Assembly: GCA_902595845.1 (NCBI GenBank)
Contig: CACJRN010000004.1
Span: 53,737 to 117,736 of the forward strand
Length of the DNA: 64,000 nt
Origin: an uncultured Gammaproteobacteria bacterium
GTDB taxonomy: Bacteria; Pseudomonadota; Gammaproteobacteria; Steroidobacterales; UBA11654
Direction: 5' to 3'
The position numbers were made by a program, and so were the translations under genes. Below are positions 27,212 to 36,205 of this stretch, piece by piece (position 1 is the stretch's first letter; each line of letters begins with the position of its first letter). The notes beneath the pieces were generated by a model. The model saw nothing but the letters and a program-made list of their open reading frames with translations, did no database searches and was not told the DNA's origin.

Positions 27212-28876
27212 ATGAAAAAAATTATCTACGCCGTTGTTTTAAGCACTTTTATCTATACCTCAGGGTATTATGTATGGGTTGGATCTTCTCCAATTCAATT
27301 CAAAGATGAAAGTTATCAATCAGGAGTTGCCAGTGAGGGCGTCAATTCTTCTGGACCAACTTTCATTGATTATGACAATGACGGCGATATCGATATCTAT
27401 GTGGTCACTGAATATCATGGTGAAGGACAAGGAAATAGATTATTTGAGAATCAAGGAAATCGCATTTTTATTGATGTTGCATCAATAAGAGGAGTGGACA
27501 ATGAGAATGCCCTGGGTCGTGGTGCATCATGGGGTGATTATGACAATGATGGTGACATGGACTTGGCCATTTCAAACTTACCTCCGACAGATAAAAGTAC
27601 ACATATCCCAACAACTCTTTATAAGAACCTTCTCATAGAAACAGGTGAACCAAATTTTGAAAACGTGACTAAAGAGGCGCAGTTATTTAGAAAGGGCAAT
27701 GAGAATGATCGAAAAATAGGTGGCATAGGCAATACTGGCGCTGGAATAGCTTGGGCTGATTATGATAATGATGGTGATTTAGATCTCTATTGGAAATGTG
27801 CCGATTTTGATATCGATAGCGCACTCTTTAGAAACAATGGTGACGGTACTTTTACTGATGTGACCGATGAGACTGGTACCGGAGTACTTCAATTTGTTTT
27901 AGAAGCAAACTCACAAGGTGCACCGAGCTGGACTGATGTTGACCATGATGGATATATTGATCTTCTGGTTACCAATGAAGGGGATAAGAAAATATTATTT
28001 TTAAATGATCAGAAAGGATCATTTAAAAACATTACGACTTCTTTTAGACCTCCATCTGGTGTAGCTTTTCTTAATCCTGGTAATGCAAATGGTGCATGCA
28101 TAGGAGACATCGATAATGATGGTGACATGGATGTTTTCCTACCCACTGCAGACCAAGCAAATCGTCTCTATATCAGTCTTTTAAAGGATACAGGTCAACT
28201 GAGCTACAAAGACATCACGCTCTCATCTGGCGTAGGTCATAAATCAGGCGCAAGAGGATGTGCGATGGGTGATTTTGATAATGATGGATTGATTGATATT
28301 TATGTCAACAATGGCGGATTGGCAGATACTTTAATCAATGATGTGATTGATATTCCAATTTTCGTTCAGTTTTATATCGCCATTGAGCCTGATGTCAACA
28401 AACTCTTCAGAAATAATGGAGATTTAACTTTCTCGGATCTTACTTGGCGATCGAGAGCCAGTGGATATGGTGTGGGCAGTGGTGTTGGAACAGCCGATCT
28501 AGATGAAGATGGTTTTCTTGATATCTTTTTCACCAATCGGACCTTCTATACAGGTGGTGAACAAATCACAGAATCCGATAGAAATTATTTATTGTTCAAT
28601 AAAGGAAATAAAAACAATTGGCTGAAGATCGATCTGGTTGGCACAGACAGTAACACGAATGGTTATGGGGCAAGAGTTTCAGTCGCTTCGAATGATCTGA
28701 CTCTATATCGAGAGGCCACAAGTGCACATGGTTATAATTCAGGAAATGATCCAAGAATCCATTTTGGATTGGGAGAGAAAGACTCAGTAGATTTCATTGA
28801 AGTCATTTGGCCAAGTGGTAAAAAGTCAAAATTACTCAATCCATCAATCAATCAGACTGTCAGTATTAAGGAATGA
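27212..28876 (+). CDS. exported FG-GAP/VCBS-repeat protein with ASPIC/UnbV domain
   Basis: A hydrophobic N-terminal segment (about residues 2-24) looks like a signal peptide or anchor. At least seven calcium-loop motifs of the type DxDNDGDxD follow, for example DYDNDGDIDIY, DYDNDGDMDL, DVDHDGYIDL and DLDEDGFLDI, the mark of FG-GAP/VCBS beta-propeller blades. The C-terminal 80 residues (NNWLKIDLVGT to WPSGKKSKL) match the ASPIC/UnbV domain. Such proteins are surface or periplasmic; the ligand is unknown. ATG at 27212 is chosen over a TTG at 27185 inside cyoE. It probably shares a transcript with cyoE and the following oxidase. Confidence 0.87.
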   Translation: MKKIIYAVVLSTFIYTSGYYVWVGSSPIQFKDESYQSGVASEGVNSSGPTFIDYDNDGDIDIYVVTEYHGEGQGNRLFENQGNRIFIDVASIRGVDNENALGRGASWGDYDNDGDMDLAISNLPPTDKSTHIPTTLYKNLLIETGEPNFENVTKEAQLFRKGNENDRKIGGIGNTGAGIAWADYDNDGDLDLYWKCADFDIDSALFRNNGDGTFTDVTDETGTGVLQFVLEANSQGAPSWTDVDHDGYIDLLVTNEGDKKILFLNDQKGSFKNITTSFRPPSGVAFLNPGNANGACIGDIDNDGDMDVFLPTADQANRLYISLLKDTGQLSYKDITLSSGVGHKSGARGCAMGDFDNDGLIDIYVNNGGLADTLINDVIDIPIFVQFYIAIEPDVNKLFRNNGDLTFSDLTWRSRASGYGVGSGVGTADLDEDGFLDIFFTNRTFYTGGEQITESDRNYLLFNKGNKNNWLKIDLVGTDSNTNGYGARVSVASNDLTLYREATSAHGYNSGNDPRIHFGLGEKDSVDFIEVIWPSGKKSKLLNPSINQTVSIKE

Positions 28877-28879
28877 GTT

Positions 28880-30337
28880 TTGACAAAATCTTCTAAGAAA
28901 AATAAATACTCCGATATCAGAAGAACACTACTCAAAGCAATGGGCTATGCACCCATTTTAAGCTTTCCCAATATCATTCGATCAAAAGCATCCACAGATG
29001 TTTTGATTATTGGTGCTGGATTATCGGGCCTTTATGCTGCAAATCTCTTAGAAGAAGAGGGTTATAAAGTCACAGTATTGGAGGCAGACAAAAGAGTTGG
29101 AGGCAGGGTCCTTACTCAGAAAGAAATACCTGGCAATCCAGAGACTGGGGGAACAGCATTTGGCTCAGGCTATGCTCGCGTGATTGATACTGCCAATCGA
29201 TTTGGGATTAATTTGATCGATTTAAAACCCGTGATCCCTTATTTCAGAGAAAGAACGCTTTCTCTCGGTGGCGAAATCATTCCCAAAGAAGAATGGCCGA
29301 GCCATCCAAGAAATGTTTTACCCGATGAGTTTCGCAATCTCCCCCCTAATGCTTTCTTCCATACTTTTCTGGGCAGTAATAATCCACTCAGTGCGCCTCA
29401 AGAATGGATGAATGAAGATCAATTCATTCATGATATTTCAGTCCATGAATGGCTCAATAAAAAAGGATTCTCTGACGAATTGGTTGATCTTGCATATAAC
29501 CTTAATATCAGTCATGGGTATAGCGCTAAAGATGTTTCAGTGCTCATGCTGATGTTTGTAAATGCTTTTGCTGCATCTCAAAGCAGATTGGGCTTTCAAA
29601 CCAGTCTAGTGGCAGATGGTGGAAACATCAGAATTGCAGAAGAGATGGCAAATAATTTGAAACATGAAGTTCTATTGAATAAAGAGGTGACATCCATCGA
29701 TCTGTCTCAAGATTCAGCAAAAGTTTCTTGTGATGATGGAACTTCATTCTCTGCAGATAGAATCATTTGTTCTTTACCCTTTTCTGTTCTAGAGGGAATA
29801 TCAATTTATCCAAAAATTATGGGACCACAATCTCAAGCCATAAAATCTCTAAAGTCACAAAAAATTAATATGCTTCACTTGGTTCCCAAAAAACCATTCT
29901 GGGAGAGTGATGGAATGAGTCCGAATATGTATACCGACCAACTGGCAGGGATGATTCTTTCTCAGCGGCAAGCTTCCTCTCCAGAGAAAGTTGATAGTCT
30001 AACAGTATGGCTCAGAGGACCAATTGCTGAAAGACTCGATAGGATGGATCAAAATGAGGCAATTGCAAGTGTGATTCAATCAATAGAAGATCTGAGACCA
30101 AGCGCAAAAGGGCAGCTAGAAGTAGCCGCATATCATTCTTGGTTTTTGAATCCATATTCGAAGGGCGACTGGGCTTATTGGGCACCTGGTCAAATAAAAG
30201 AATTTGGCCGTGAGATTTCTAAGCCTCATCATAGGCTTCACTTTTGTGGGGAGCATACAGCGATCGCTAATCGTGGAATGGAAGGTGCTTTGGAGTCAGG
30301 GGAAAGGGCTTTCTTTGAAATATTGGATTTGGGCTGA
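28880..30337 (+). CDS. Tat-type FAD-dependent amine oxidase family protein
   Basis: The 485-residue protein begins with a twin-arginine-like signal (IRRTLLKAMG, residues 13-22, then a weakly hydrophobic stretch), suggesting export of a folded flavoprotein. A dinucleotide fold VLIIGAGLSGLYAA starts at residue 41, with ADKRVGGRV after it, and the C-terminal FCGEHTAIANRGMEGALESG is the usual FAD-binding end of amine oxidases. The substrate cannot be told. The start is TTG, 3 nt after the FG-GAP gene, implying coupling. Its TGA abuts the opposing stop codon of the SDR gene. Confidence 0.87.
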   Translation: MTKSSKKNKYSDIRRTLLKAMGYAPILSFPNIIRSKASTDVLIIGAGLSGLYAANLLEEEGYKVTVLEADKRVGGRVLTQKEIPGNPETGGTAFGSGYARVIDTANRFGINLIDLKPVIPYFRERTLSLGGEIIPKEEWPSHPRNVLPDEFRNLPPNAFFHTFLGSNNPLSAPQEWMNEDQFIHDISVHEWLNKKGFSDELVDLAYNLNISHGYSAKDVSVLMLMFVNAFAASQSRLGFQTSLVADGGNIRIAEEMANNLKHEVLLNKEVTSIDLSQDSAKVSCDDGTSFSADRIICSLPFSVLEGISIYPKIMGPQSQAIKSLKSQKINMLHLVPKKPFWESDGMSPNMYTDQLAGMILSQRQASSPEKVDSLTVWLRGPIAERLDRMDQNEAIASVIQSIEDLRPSAKGQLEVAAYHSWFLNPYSKGDWAYWAPGQIKEFGREISKPHHRLHFCGEHTAIANRGMEGALESGERAFFEILDLG

Positions 30338-31120
30338 TCACCAACCTATAACTCTTCCATCTTCATAGTCGAGAAAAAGTCCATTCGCATCCATTGTGAT
30401 GTTTTCAATCACAACCATCATTTTGGAAACGCTTTCATCGATATCAATTGCACCCATCAGCCCCATCCCTAAAGTAGTATTGACTGTCCCAGGCGAGATT
30501 GCGATCACTATGATATTTTTTTCAGCTGTTTCAAAAGAAAGTGTTTTCACCATGCTATTCATTGCTGCTTTGCTCATTGCATAGCTATACATCATGGGAA
30601 TCTCTGGCCTCTCCTCAAAAGACGCCGCTTTTGTTGAGAGATTTATGATTTTACCATTATTCGATTCTTCTACATTTGAGATGAATGCTTGAATGACTTT
30701 CATGGTTCCGATGGTATTAACCTCAAAACTTTTTCGTGTCGCCTCATGATCGACGCCATCTATGCCTCTAAATGAGGATAAGTATCTCGGTGTATAAGCA
30801 GCATTATTCAGAAGCACATCAATCACATCATCATTGTATTTTTTCTTCAGATTACGAAGGTGCTCATCATTGGTGATATCCAATTGTTCTATGATGACAT
30901 TATTATTTTCTTTCGAAAATTCGATTAACTCATCTGCAGAATCTATTGATCTAGTGGTGGCAATGACCCTCCATCCCTTGTTTGCGAACTGTTTTACAAA
31001 CTCAAAACCTATATTTCTATTGGATCCAGTGATTAAAACTGTAGATTGATCTTCAGCTGCATTTAAATTTGCATTTAAAGAAAGTATGAATGGAACCAAG
31101 GCTATAAATATTCTTATCAT
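30338..31120 (-). CDS. short-chain dehydrogenase/reductase with N-terminal signal peptide
   Basis: A classical SDR: cofactor motif TGSNRNIG at residues 31-38, NNAA near 105, catalytic Ser162 and Tyr180/Lys184 in YAMSK. Unusually, it is preceded by about 22 residues that look like a Sec signal peptide (MIRIFIALVPFILSLNANLN followed by AAE), which would send an NAD(P)H enzyme to the periplasm. No better internal start exists: the next Met comes well inside the fold. The substrate is unknown. It ends the minus-strand set that begins with the paraoxonase-like gene. Confidence 0.85.
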   Translation of the reverse strand: MIRIFIALVPFILSLNANLNAAEDQSTVLITGSNRNIGFEFVKQFANKGWRVIATTRSIDSADELIEFSKENNNVIIEQLDITNDEHLRNLKKKYNDDVIDVLLNNAAYTPRYLSSFRGIDGVDHEATRKSFEVNTIGTMKVIQAFISNVEESNNGKIINLSTKAASFEERPEIPMMYSYAMSKAAMNSMVKTLSFETAEKNIIVIAISPGTVNTTLGMGLMGAIDIDESVSKMMVVIENITMDANGLFLDYEDGRVIGW

Positions 31121-31123
31121 ATT

Positions 31124-31717
31124 TTATTCCACATTCTGATTATGACCAATTGGCGGATAGTTTTTAGGATTACAATCTTCTGGTGAATAAGCTAAGACAG
31201 ATTGATAGAGTTCATTTTCCTTTTGAACGGCTTCCTCTGAGATACAGGCGATTGCTTCCCAATCATCTTCTGAAAATACTTCTTTTTCTAGTTCATATGT
31301 TGAGTGTCTATTTGAAGCTAGCATATTTAAAAATGCATTGAGGAATTCTTCGGCATCTATTTTGAAATCTTGTAATCCATATAATCCAGTTGTAATCAAA
31401 TGATTTTTACTATTCTCAAGATTATCAATGAATTGTTCCATTGAGACCAATCCAGTTTCTAGTTTATTTAATTTCTCTTTATATTCTTTGTTATCTTCAC
31501 TTACATGAGGGATGAGCCTTTGATGTAAAACATGATCTTGTTCAATGAGCCTTCTCAACGAAAAAGAAAGATAATCACAGCACGCAATTAAAAAATTAAC
31601 TGATCTTGGGTCAGGATTTTCAGTTTTTATTCCATCTGCAAAGGCTCTTCTGACTTGAGAAAGATGAGTTCTTTCATTTGAAACATGTTTCTCGAAACCA
31701 TTCTTATCTTTTTCCAT
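31124..31717 (-). CDS. uncharacterised helical protein, possibly hemerythrin-like
   Basis: I do not recognise this 197-residue protein with certainty. It is rich in predicted alpha helix, has no signal peptide or membrane segment, and contains scattered His, Glu and Asp such as EQDHVLHQRLIPH around residues 59-71, which would suit a four-helix hemerythrin-like (HHE) domain. That is only a suggestion. Its start codon overlaps the stop of the paraoxonase-like gene by one base (TAATG), so the two are translationally coupled. The SDR follows after 3 nt. Confidence 0.7.
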   Translation of the reverse strand: MEKDKNGFEKHVSNERTHLSQVRRAFADGIKTENPDPRSVNFLIACCDYLSFSLRRLIEQDHVLHQRLIPHVSEDNKEYKEKLNKLETGLVSMEQFIDNLENSKNHLITTGLYGLQDFKIDAEEFLNAFLNMLASNRHSTYELEKEVFSEDDWEAIACISEEAVQKENELYQSVLAYSPEDCNPKNYPPIGHNQNVE

Positions 31718-32790
31718 TATTCCTCCAATTTACAAACATAGACCTTATCATCTGTTATGGAGCCAATTAGCAAATTATCCTCCCATTGCACACCAACACT
31801 GGCGGTTGAAATATCATCACCAAGACTGAGGAACAAGACTTCCCTTGTTTTTAAGTATTTTGCTTTATTCGAATCAAATATAAGCGACTCTATCTTTGAT
31901 GGAGAGGGCTTGTATTCACCTTTTTGAAGCGATACAAAATGCTGAATCAATGAAAGAACACTCGCAACTTGTGCAACATTTATTTTATCTTCCAAGACGC
32001 TTATGTTATCGGGTGATCCATCAAGCGAGATAGACCCTAACTTCTCTAGCTTGCCATCATCAAGTTGCTTCAGAACTCTGATTCTTTTTGCATTTGTTTC
32101 TGAAGCAATAATGTAGCCCTCTTTAGTGACATTAAGACCGGATACAGATGCGAGGTTTTCAGCAGCAATGCTCATATCGATGCCATCATAAAAAATGATT
32201 GTTGAATAAGGTCTTCCGAGTTGTTGTTGAATCTTTTCAAATGAACTGATGTTTGAATTAAACATACTGTCATTCCCAATATATAGTTTATCTTCGGCGA
32301 CTAATACGAGGTCATTGGGGCTTTCCAGCAATGAACTACTCAAAGTTTTGATATGCTCAACGCCTGTTTCAGATATCAAAAACATTTCAATTGATTCAGG
32401 CTCTATGCCTCTCTCTTTGGGATGATTAATAGCAACCAAAGTATCTCCATATAAGGATAAGCCATGCGGTCTAAAATTATCCAAGCCTTCACCAGAGAAA
32501 ACGTTTTCTACTTTCCATGGCATGCTATTGAGATCAATCTTTTCAATGCTTCCTTGGACATCTTTTTTTTCAATTAAACCTCTGCGGTCAAGTATGGAAA
32601 GATAAGCAATTCCATTTTTATAATCTATTTCGATATCTTCAGCGCTTCCATCAAGTTCAATTGCTTGACAGCTGTTTGGCTTCTTTTCATTGATTGTGAC
32701 AAAGACATCTAATCTCCAAGCCATTAGTAGAGAGAACGCCATTATTACCAAAATGATACAAAGTGTTACTTTTGTTATTTTTTTTATCAT
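31717..32790 (-). CDS. membrane-anchored paraoxonase/arylesterase-like beta-propeller protein
   Basis: The 357-residue product resembles animal serum paraoxonase (PON) and SMP-30-type propellers: FRPHGLSLYGDTLVAINHP, SPNDLVLVAEDKLYIGND and SPDNISV correspond to the calcium- and substrate-site strands, and STASVGVQWEDNLLIGS to the last blade. One uncleaved N-terminal helix (IILVIMAFSLLMAW) probably anchors it in the inner membrane facing the periplasm, as in PON1. Relatives hydrolyse lactones or aryl esters; the substrate here is unknown. The ATG at 32790 is preferred over an upstream TTG at 32838. Confidence 0.82.
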   Translation of the reverse strand: MIKKITKVTLCIILVIMAFSLLMAWRLDVFVTINEKKPNSCQAIELDGSAEDIEIDYKNGIAYLSILDRRGLIEKKDVQGSIEKIDLNSMPWKVENVFSGEGLDNFRPHGLSLYGDTLVAINHPKERGIEPESIEMFLISETGVEHIKTLSSSLLESPNDLVLVAEDKLYIGNDSMFNSNISSFEKIQQQLGRPYSTIIFYDGIDMSIAAENLASVSGLNVTKEGYIIASETNAKRIRVLKQLDDGKLEKLGSISLDGSPDNISVLEDKINVAQVASVLSLIQHFVSLQKGEYKPSPSKIESLIFDSNKAKYLKTREVLFLSLGDDISTASVGVQWEDNLLIGSITDDKVYVCKLEE

Positions 32791-32791
32791 C

Positions 32792-32802
32792 ACACTTAGT
32801 GT
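32792..32802. promoter_or_regulatory. perfect short palindrome in a divergent promoter region
   Basis: ACACTTAGTGT is an odd-centred perfect inverted repeat lying between the divergent paraoxonase-like and MFS genes, directly in front of the former. It could be an operator for an unseen local regulator, but an 11-nt palindrome in AT-rich DNA may also be chance. Confidence 0.25.
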
Positions 32803-32841
32803 AGTGTTATTATTTTTAATAATAAAATTTAAAATCAAAAT

Positions 32842-34182
32842 ATGGATATAGGAAATAATTCTGATCAGCCAATGGGCTTAAAGTTTGGTCCCATAGTCTT
32901 GTTACCTGAGATTGAAAAACGTCATTTATTTACCTTATTTTTCGGAGCTTTCTTTGGCATAGCCAGCATGGCTTTTGTCAATGTTTTTAATTATTCGATT
33001 TTTAGCGCTCTTGGCATTCCACAAGAAGAATTCGGGAGTGTAGCTGGAACCCTGACTGCTGTTCAAGAAGTTGTCGTTGTCTCAGTGATTGGCCTTTTTG
33101 GCGCGCTGTCAGATAAGATAGGCAGAAGATTTGTATACTCCTTGGGTTTCTTCTTATTGGGCGTTGGTTATTTTATTTATCCTTTAGCAGATAACACCAC
33201 AGAACTATATTTCTTCAGGATTTTTGTTGCATTGGGCTGTGCTGCAAACACTGTTATGTTACCAACCGTTGCTAATGACTATGTGCATGGTAGTACTAGA
33301 GGAAGGTTGATTGCATTCACATCAATACTCAATGGTCTCGGACTCGTTCTGATCATTTCAACATTTAGAAATTTTGCAACATTCTATGAGCAACTTCAGG
33401 CTCCCGAATATTTAATAAACCTTGGGTACGATTCAGCAAACTGGGCTCAGTATGTCTTTTGGTCTGCTTCCACTATGGTTTTTATCGTTTCAGTGGTTTT
33501 GTTTTTCAATCTCAAAAAAGGGACCGCAGAGGCGACTGCTAAAAAAGATTCATATTTTTCTACTCTAGGAGTTGCTGTAAAAGAAGCTAAAAACCCGAGA
33601 GTTGCTTTGGCATACACAGCCGGAGTTGTTTCCAGAGGTGATCTGGCAGTTGTCAGTACCTTTTTTGCTCTTTGGTTAGGCATTGAGTTTGAATCGTTGG
33701 GCATGAGCAAATCTGAAGCTCAGAAAATGGCAGCACTTTTATATGTTGCGGTTCAAGCATGTGCAATTCCAGGGGCATTGCTAATCAATTTTTTCATCGA
33801 TAAGTTTGACCGTGTTTTGGCGCTTGCCATATCCATGGGTATTGCTGCCACTGGTTATTTATATCTTGGCTTTATTGAGGATGTTCAAGGCATTCAGATG
33901 TACATCGGTGTCGGTCTGCTTGGTCTAGGGGAGATATTTGCCAACATTTCTGCCATATCTCTTATCGGGAGTGTCGCACCTCCAAAAGCAAGAGGAGCTG
34001 TGATTGGTGGATTCAGTTTCTTCGGAGCGGTTGGAATTTTTCTTGTTGCAGGGATTGGAGGCCAAATATTTGATAGCATCAGCCCAACTGCACCGTTTAC
34101 CATGGTTGGCATCGCCAATCTTACCCTTTTAATGTTAGCTCTACTGTTGTTATTCATAGAGCGAAGAAAAAAAGAAAACTAA
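32842..34182 (+). CDS. MFS transporter (paralogue 1)
   Basis: A 446-residue major facilitator with about 12 membrane helices. The loop between helices 2 and 3 has the MFS signature GALSDKIGRRFVY. Characteristic stretches near the end are GGFSFFGAVGIF and GGQIFDSISPTAPF. It is clearly related to the MFS protein encoded at 36206, sharing KNPR-LAY, the R-DL segment after it and the G-GG--FD-I-P-APF block. The substrate is unknown. It starts the plus-strand set MFS, DUF1838, AhpD-like and is divergent from the paraoxonase-like gene. Confidence 0.9.
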   Translation: MDIGNNSDQPMGLKFGPIVLLPEIEKRHLFTLFFGAFFGIASMAFVNVFNYSIFSALGIPQEEFGSVAGTLTAVQEVVVVSVIGLFGALSDKIGRRFVYSLGFFLLGVGYFIYPLADNTTELYFFRIFVALGCAANTVMLPTVANDYVHGSTRGRLIAFTSILNGLGLVLIISTFRNFATFYEQLQAPEYLINLGYDSANWAQYVFWSASTMVFIVSVVLFFNLKKGTAEATAKKDSYFSTLGVAVKEAKNPRVALAYTAGVVSRGDLAVVSTFFALWLGIEFESLGMSKSEAQKMAALLYVAVQACAIPGALLINFFIDKFDRVLALAISMGIAATGYLYLGFIEDVQGIQMYIGVGLLGLGEIFANISAISLIGSVAPPKARGAVIGGFSFFGAVGIFLVAGIGGQIFDSISPTAPFTMVGIANLTLLMLALLLLFIERRKKEN

Positions 34183-34194
34183 TTTGAGGTAATT

Positions 34195-35187
34195 ATGAAA
34201 AGAAGAGATTTTTTTAAGAATGTCGGAAATGTTGGAGCTTTCGGTGCTGGAGCAATGGCTCTTGGTATGATGGCAGATAATGCGAAAGCAGATCAAGCGG
34301 CTGCATATGGCTCATCAACTGGTGAAGCCCTAAATGGCCCATATTTGGATTTATCCAAGGGACCAGATAATAAGATTGCATATTCAAGAATGAATGGCGA
34401 CTTGGATGAATCAAAGCAAAAGTATGGCTGGTTTAAAGGCTATATAATGGCGGTAAGACCAAATAAACCAATAGTTGACTGTGTTGGAATTGAGGGCTTT
34501 GGGGTTTCAAGATTGGAACAACAAGCCGATGGTTCTTATGCAAAAATACTTAGAGAGGTGGGACTATACACTGACCTTAGAACTGGCGAGGTTCTTGAAG
34601 AATGGAAAAACCCAATGACCAACGAAACAGTCAAGGTATATCCCATTGCCAATGATCCATTTAATTATGTTATTGAGGATTATTTCCCTGCACCCCCACA
34701 ATTTGGTGGACTGAATACTGAAAAACCGCCTCGAATCCCATTTGTACTGCCATGGCAGCAAAGGGGAAACAGAATTGATATGGAAATACATATTAATCTG
34801 TTTTATCCGAATGCATTGGATCCAAAGAAATGGGTCCGAGAATCAAGCGGCCCAATGGTGACAGTATCAGAAATGTTTGCTTTTCATGTGGATGCTCAGC
34901 AGATGCAGGATCCAAGCTATACAACATTACCATTCAGCGGTACATGGGGTAGGATAACTCCATTTTTGCCATGGATGCTTATGGGTCAAGAGCCAGGGCA
35001 TTGTTTGTATCAGGCATTTATGGGATCAGGTGAGGATCTTGAGCAAGTTCATAGTAGACAAATGCTTGATTACGTTGAAAAGCATTATCCAAAATACTTT
35101 ACTGCTCCAGAAACATACGATCCAAATACGCCAAGCTTATCGAGTCTTGAGTTGTATGCCATTGAGCAAGAACCCTTCCAAGGATAG
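34195..35187 (+). CDS. Tat-exported DUF1838 family protein (paralogue 1)
   Basis: The N-terminus MKRRDFF plus a Gly/Ala-rich hydrophobic region ending AKAD is a twin-arginine signal peptide, so the folded protein is probably periplasmic and may carry a cofactor. The mature part matches DUF1838: LDLSKGPDNKIAYSRMNGDL, a segment RTGEVLEEWKNPMTNETVKV and TVSEMFAFHVDA. Family function is not established. A shorter paralogue is encoded at 49916. It lies 12 nt after an MFS transporter and 5 nt before an AhpD-like gene, suggesting one substrate-handling unit. Confidence 0.87.
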   Translation: MKRRDFFKNVGNVGAFGAGAMALGMMADNAKADQAAAYGSSTGEALNGPYLDLSKGPDNKIAYSRMNGDLDESKQKYGWFKGYIMAVRPNKPIVDCVGIEGFGVSRLEQQADGSYAKILREVGLYTDLRTGEVLEEWKNPMTNETVKVYPIANDPFNYVIEDYFPAPPQFGGLNTEKPPRIPFVLPWQQRGNRIDMEIHINLFYPNALDPKKWVRESSGPMVTVSEMFAFHVDAQQMQDPSYTTLPFSGTWGRITPFLPWMLMGQEPGHCLYQAFMGSGEDLEQVHSRQMLDYVEKHYPKYFTAPETYDPNTPSLSSLELYAIEQEPFQG

Positions 35188-35192
35188 CTGAA

Positions 35193-35750
35193 GTGACAAA
35201 ACCAACACCTCATTTGAAAAGAGTGAGCAAGAATAATTTGCCTGATGATATGAAGCAGAGCTGGGATCAGGCAAATGATTTAACTGGCGATGCAACCTTC
35301 GTTGAAGTATCAGGTAACAACCCAGATGTATACCGATGGTACCTTGATGAGTTCTATCAAAAGCTATTTTATTCGGATCGACTAGAAACAACTCTTGTTG
35401 AATTGGTCAGACTCAGGCTTGCAAATGTTCATGGATGCGCCTTTTGTAATAAAGGGGATACTGCACATGCCCTTCAATCAGGAATCTCTCAAGAGCAAAT
35501 CGATTCATTGGAGGATTATATGAACGGACCTTTTTCTGATCGTGAAAAGTCTGCATTGATGCTCGCAGATCAAATGGTACTGACTAATGAAAAGGGCAAT
35601 ATATCCTCAGATTTATACTCCGAGCTTAATACCCATTTTAATGATGGAGAAATTTATGAACTGGGTATGATAATGGCTGTACTTGTAGGTGTTGCGAAAT
35701 TTACTTTTGTCTATGATTTGGTAGAGAAAGAGGATTATTGCCCCTTTTAG
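35193..35750 (+). CDS. AhpD-like / carboxymuconolactone decarboxylase family protein
   Basis: The 185-residue protein has the CMD/AhpD helical fold with the redox motif HGCAFCNKGDTAHA: Cys82 and Cys85 form a CxxC and His92 completes the AhpD-type relay. This favours a peroxidase-linked or disulfide activity over true decarboxylation. The GTG start lies 5 nt after the DUF1838 stop, so it is probably co-translated. Its stop overlaps by 4 nt the end of the convergent NTF2-like gene. The role in the local pathway is unknown. Confidence 0.83.
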   Translation: MTKPTPHLKRVSKNNLPDDMKQSWDQANDLTGDATFVEVSGNNPDVYRWYLDEFYQKLFYSDRLETTLVELVRLRLANVHGCAFCNKGDTAHALQSGISQEQIDSLEDYMNGPFSDREKSALMLADQMVLTNEKGNISSDLYSELNTHFNDGEIYELGMIMAVLVGVAKFTFVYDLVEKEDYCPF

Positions 35751-36139
35751 CTTTCAGGCACCAACCCCTCATGATGATGCAATATTTTCCATTGTTCATT
35801 CTCCAATATAAGAACATCAGTAATTCTTACTTTACCTTTTAGAGAATTTGGTTCCTGGTATTCAAACTCAAGGCAGTAAGTTGCAATGGCAAAGTCTCCC
35901 ATGACTCTGATCACTGGTTCATCCAAATCAATAGTCAAATGACCTCTTGATTTCTTTTGAGATTGATCACGTTCATGAAATATTTCTAATTCTTTCTTGC
36001 CAACAATAATATCGGGAGTAAATACATCCCAGACACTCGCTTCCTCATGTAAGTGACTTTCAATCTTATGTGTATTCCCATCTTTAAAAGCATCAAAGAT
36101 GGACTGGATCATTTCCTTAATTTTTTCAGTATCTTCCAC
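35747..36139 (-). CDS. SnoaL/NTF2-like protein
   Basis: This small protein of 130 residues has the pattern of the SnoaL-like/DUF4440 NTF2 fold: an N-terminal helix (IKEMIQSIFDAFKDGN), a strand-rich middle and the closing ITDVLILENEQWKILHHHEG. Members include isomerases, hydrolases and binding proteins, so no reaction can be given. It is read opposite to its neighbours and divergent from the second MFS gene across a 66-nt gap. Confidence 0.78.
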   Translation of the reverse strand: MEDTEKIKEMIQSIFDAFKDGNTHKIESHLHEEASVWDVFTPDIIVGKKELEIFHERDQSQKKSRGHLTIDLDEPVIRVMGDFAIATYCLEFEYQEPNSLKGKVRITDVLILENEQWKILHHHEGLVPES

Positions 36140-36205
36140 GTTTATTGAAATTATGTTTCTATTTAGTCTACTATTTGTAGATCGTTAATAAAGGGGCACA
36201 GGGGT

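Noticed and set aside
30330-30345. TGATCA palindrome where two genes meet
   Set aside because: It is simply two opposing TGA stop codons that abut each other, not evidence of a regulatory site.
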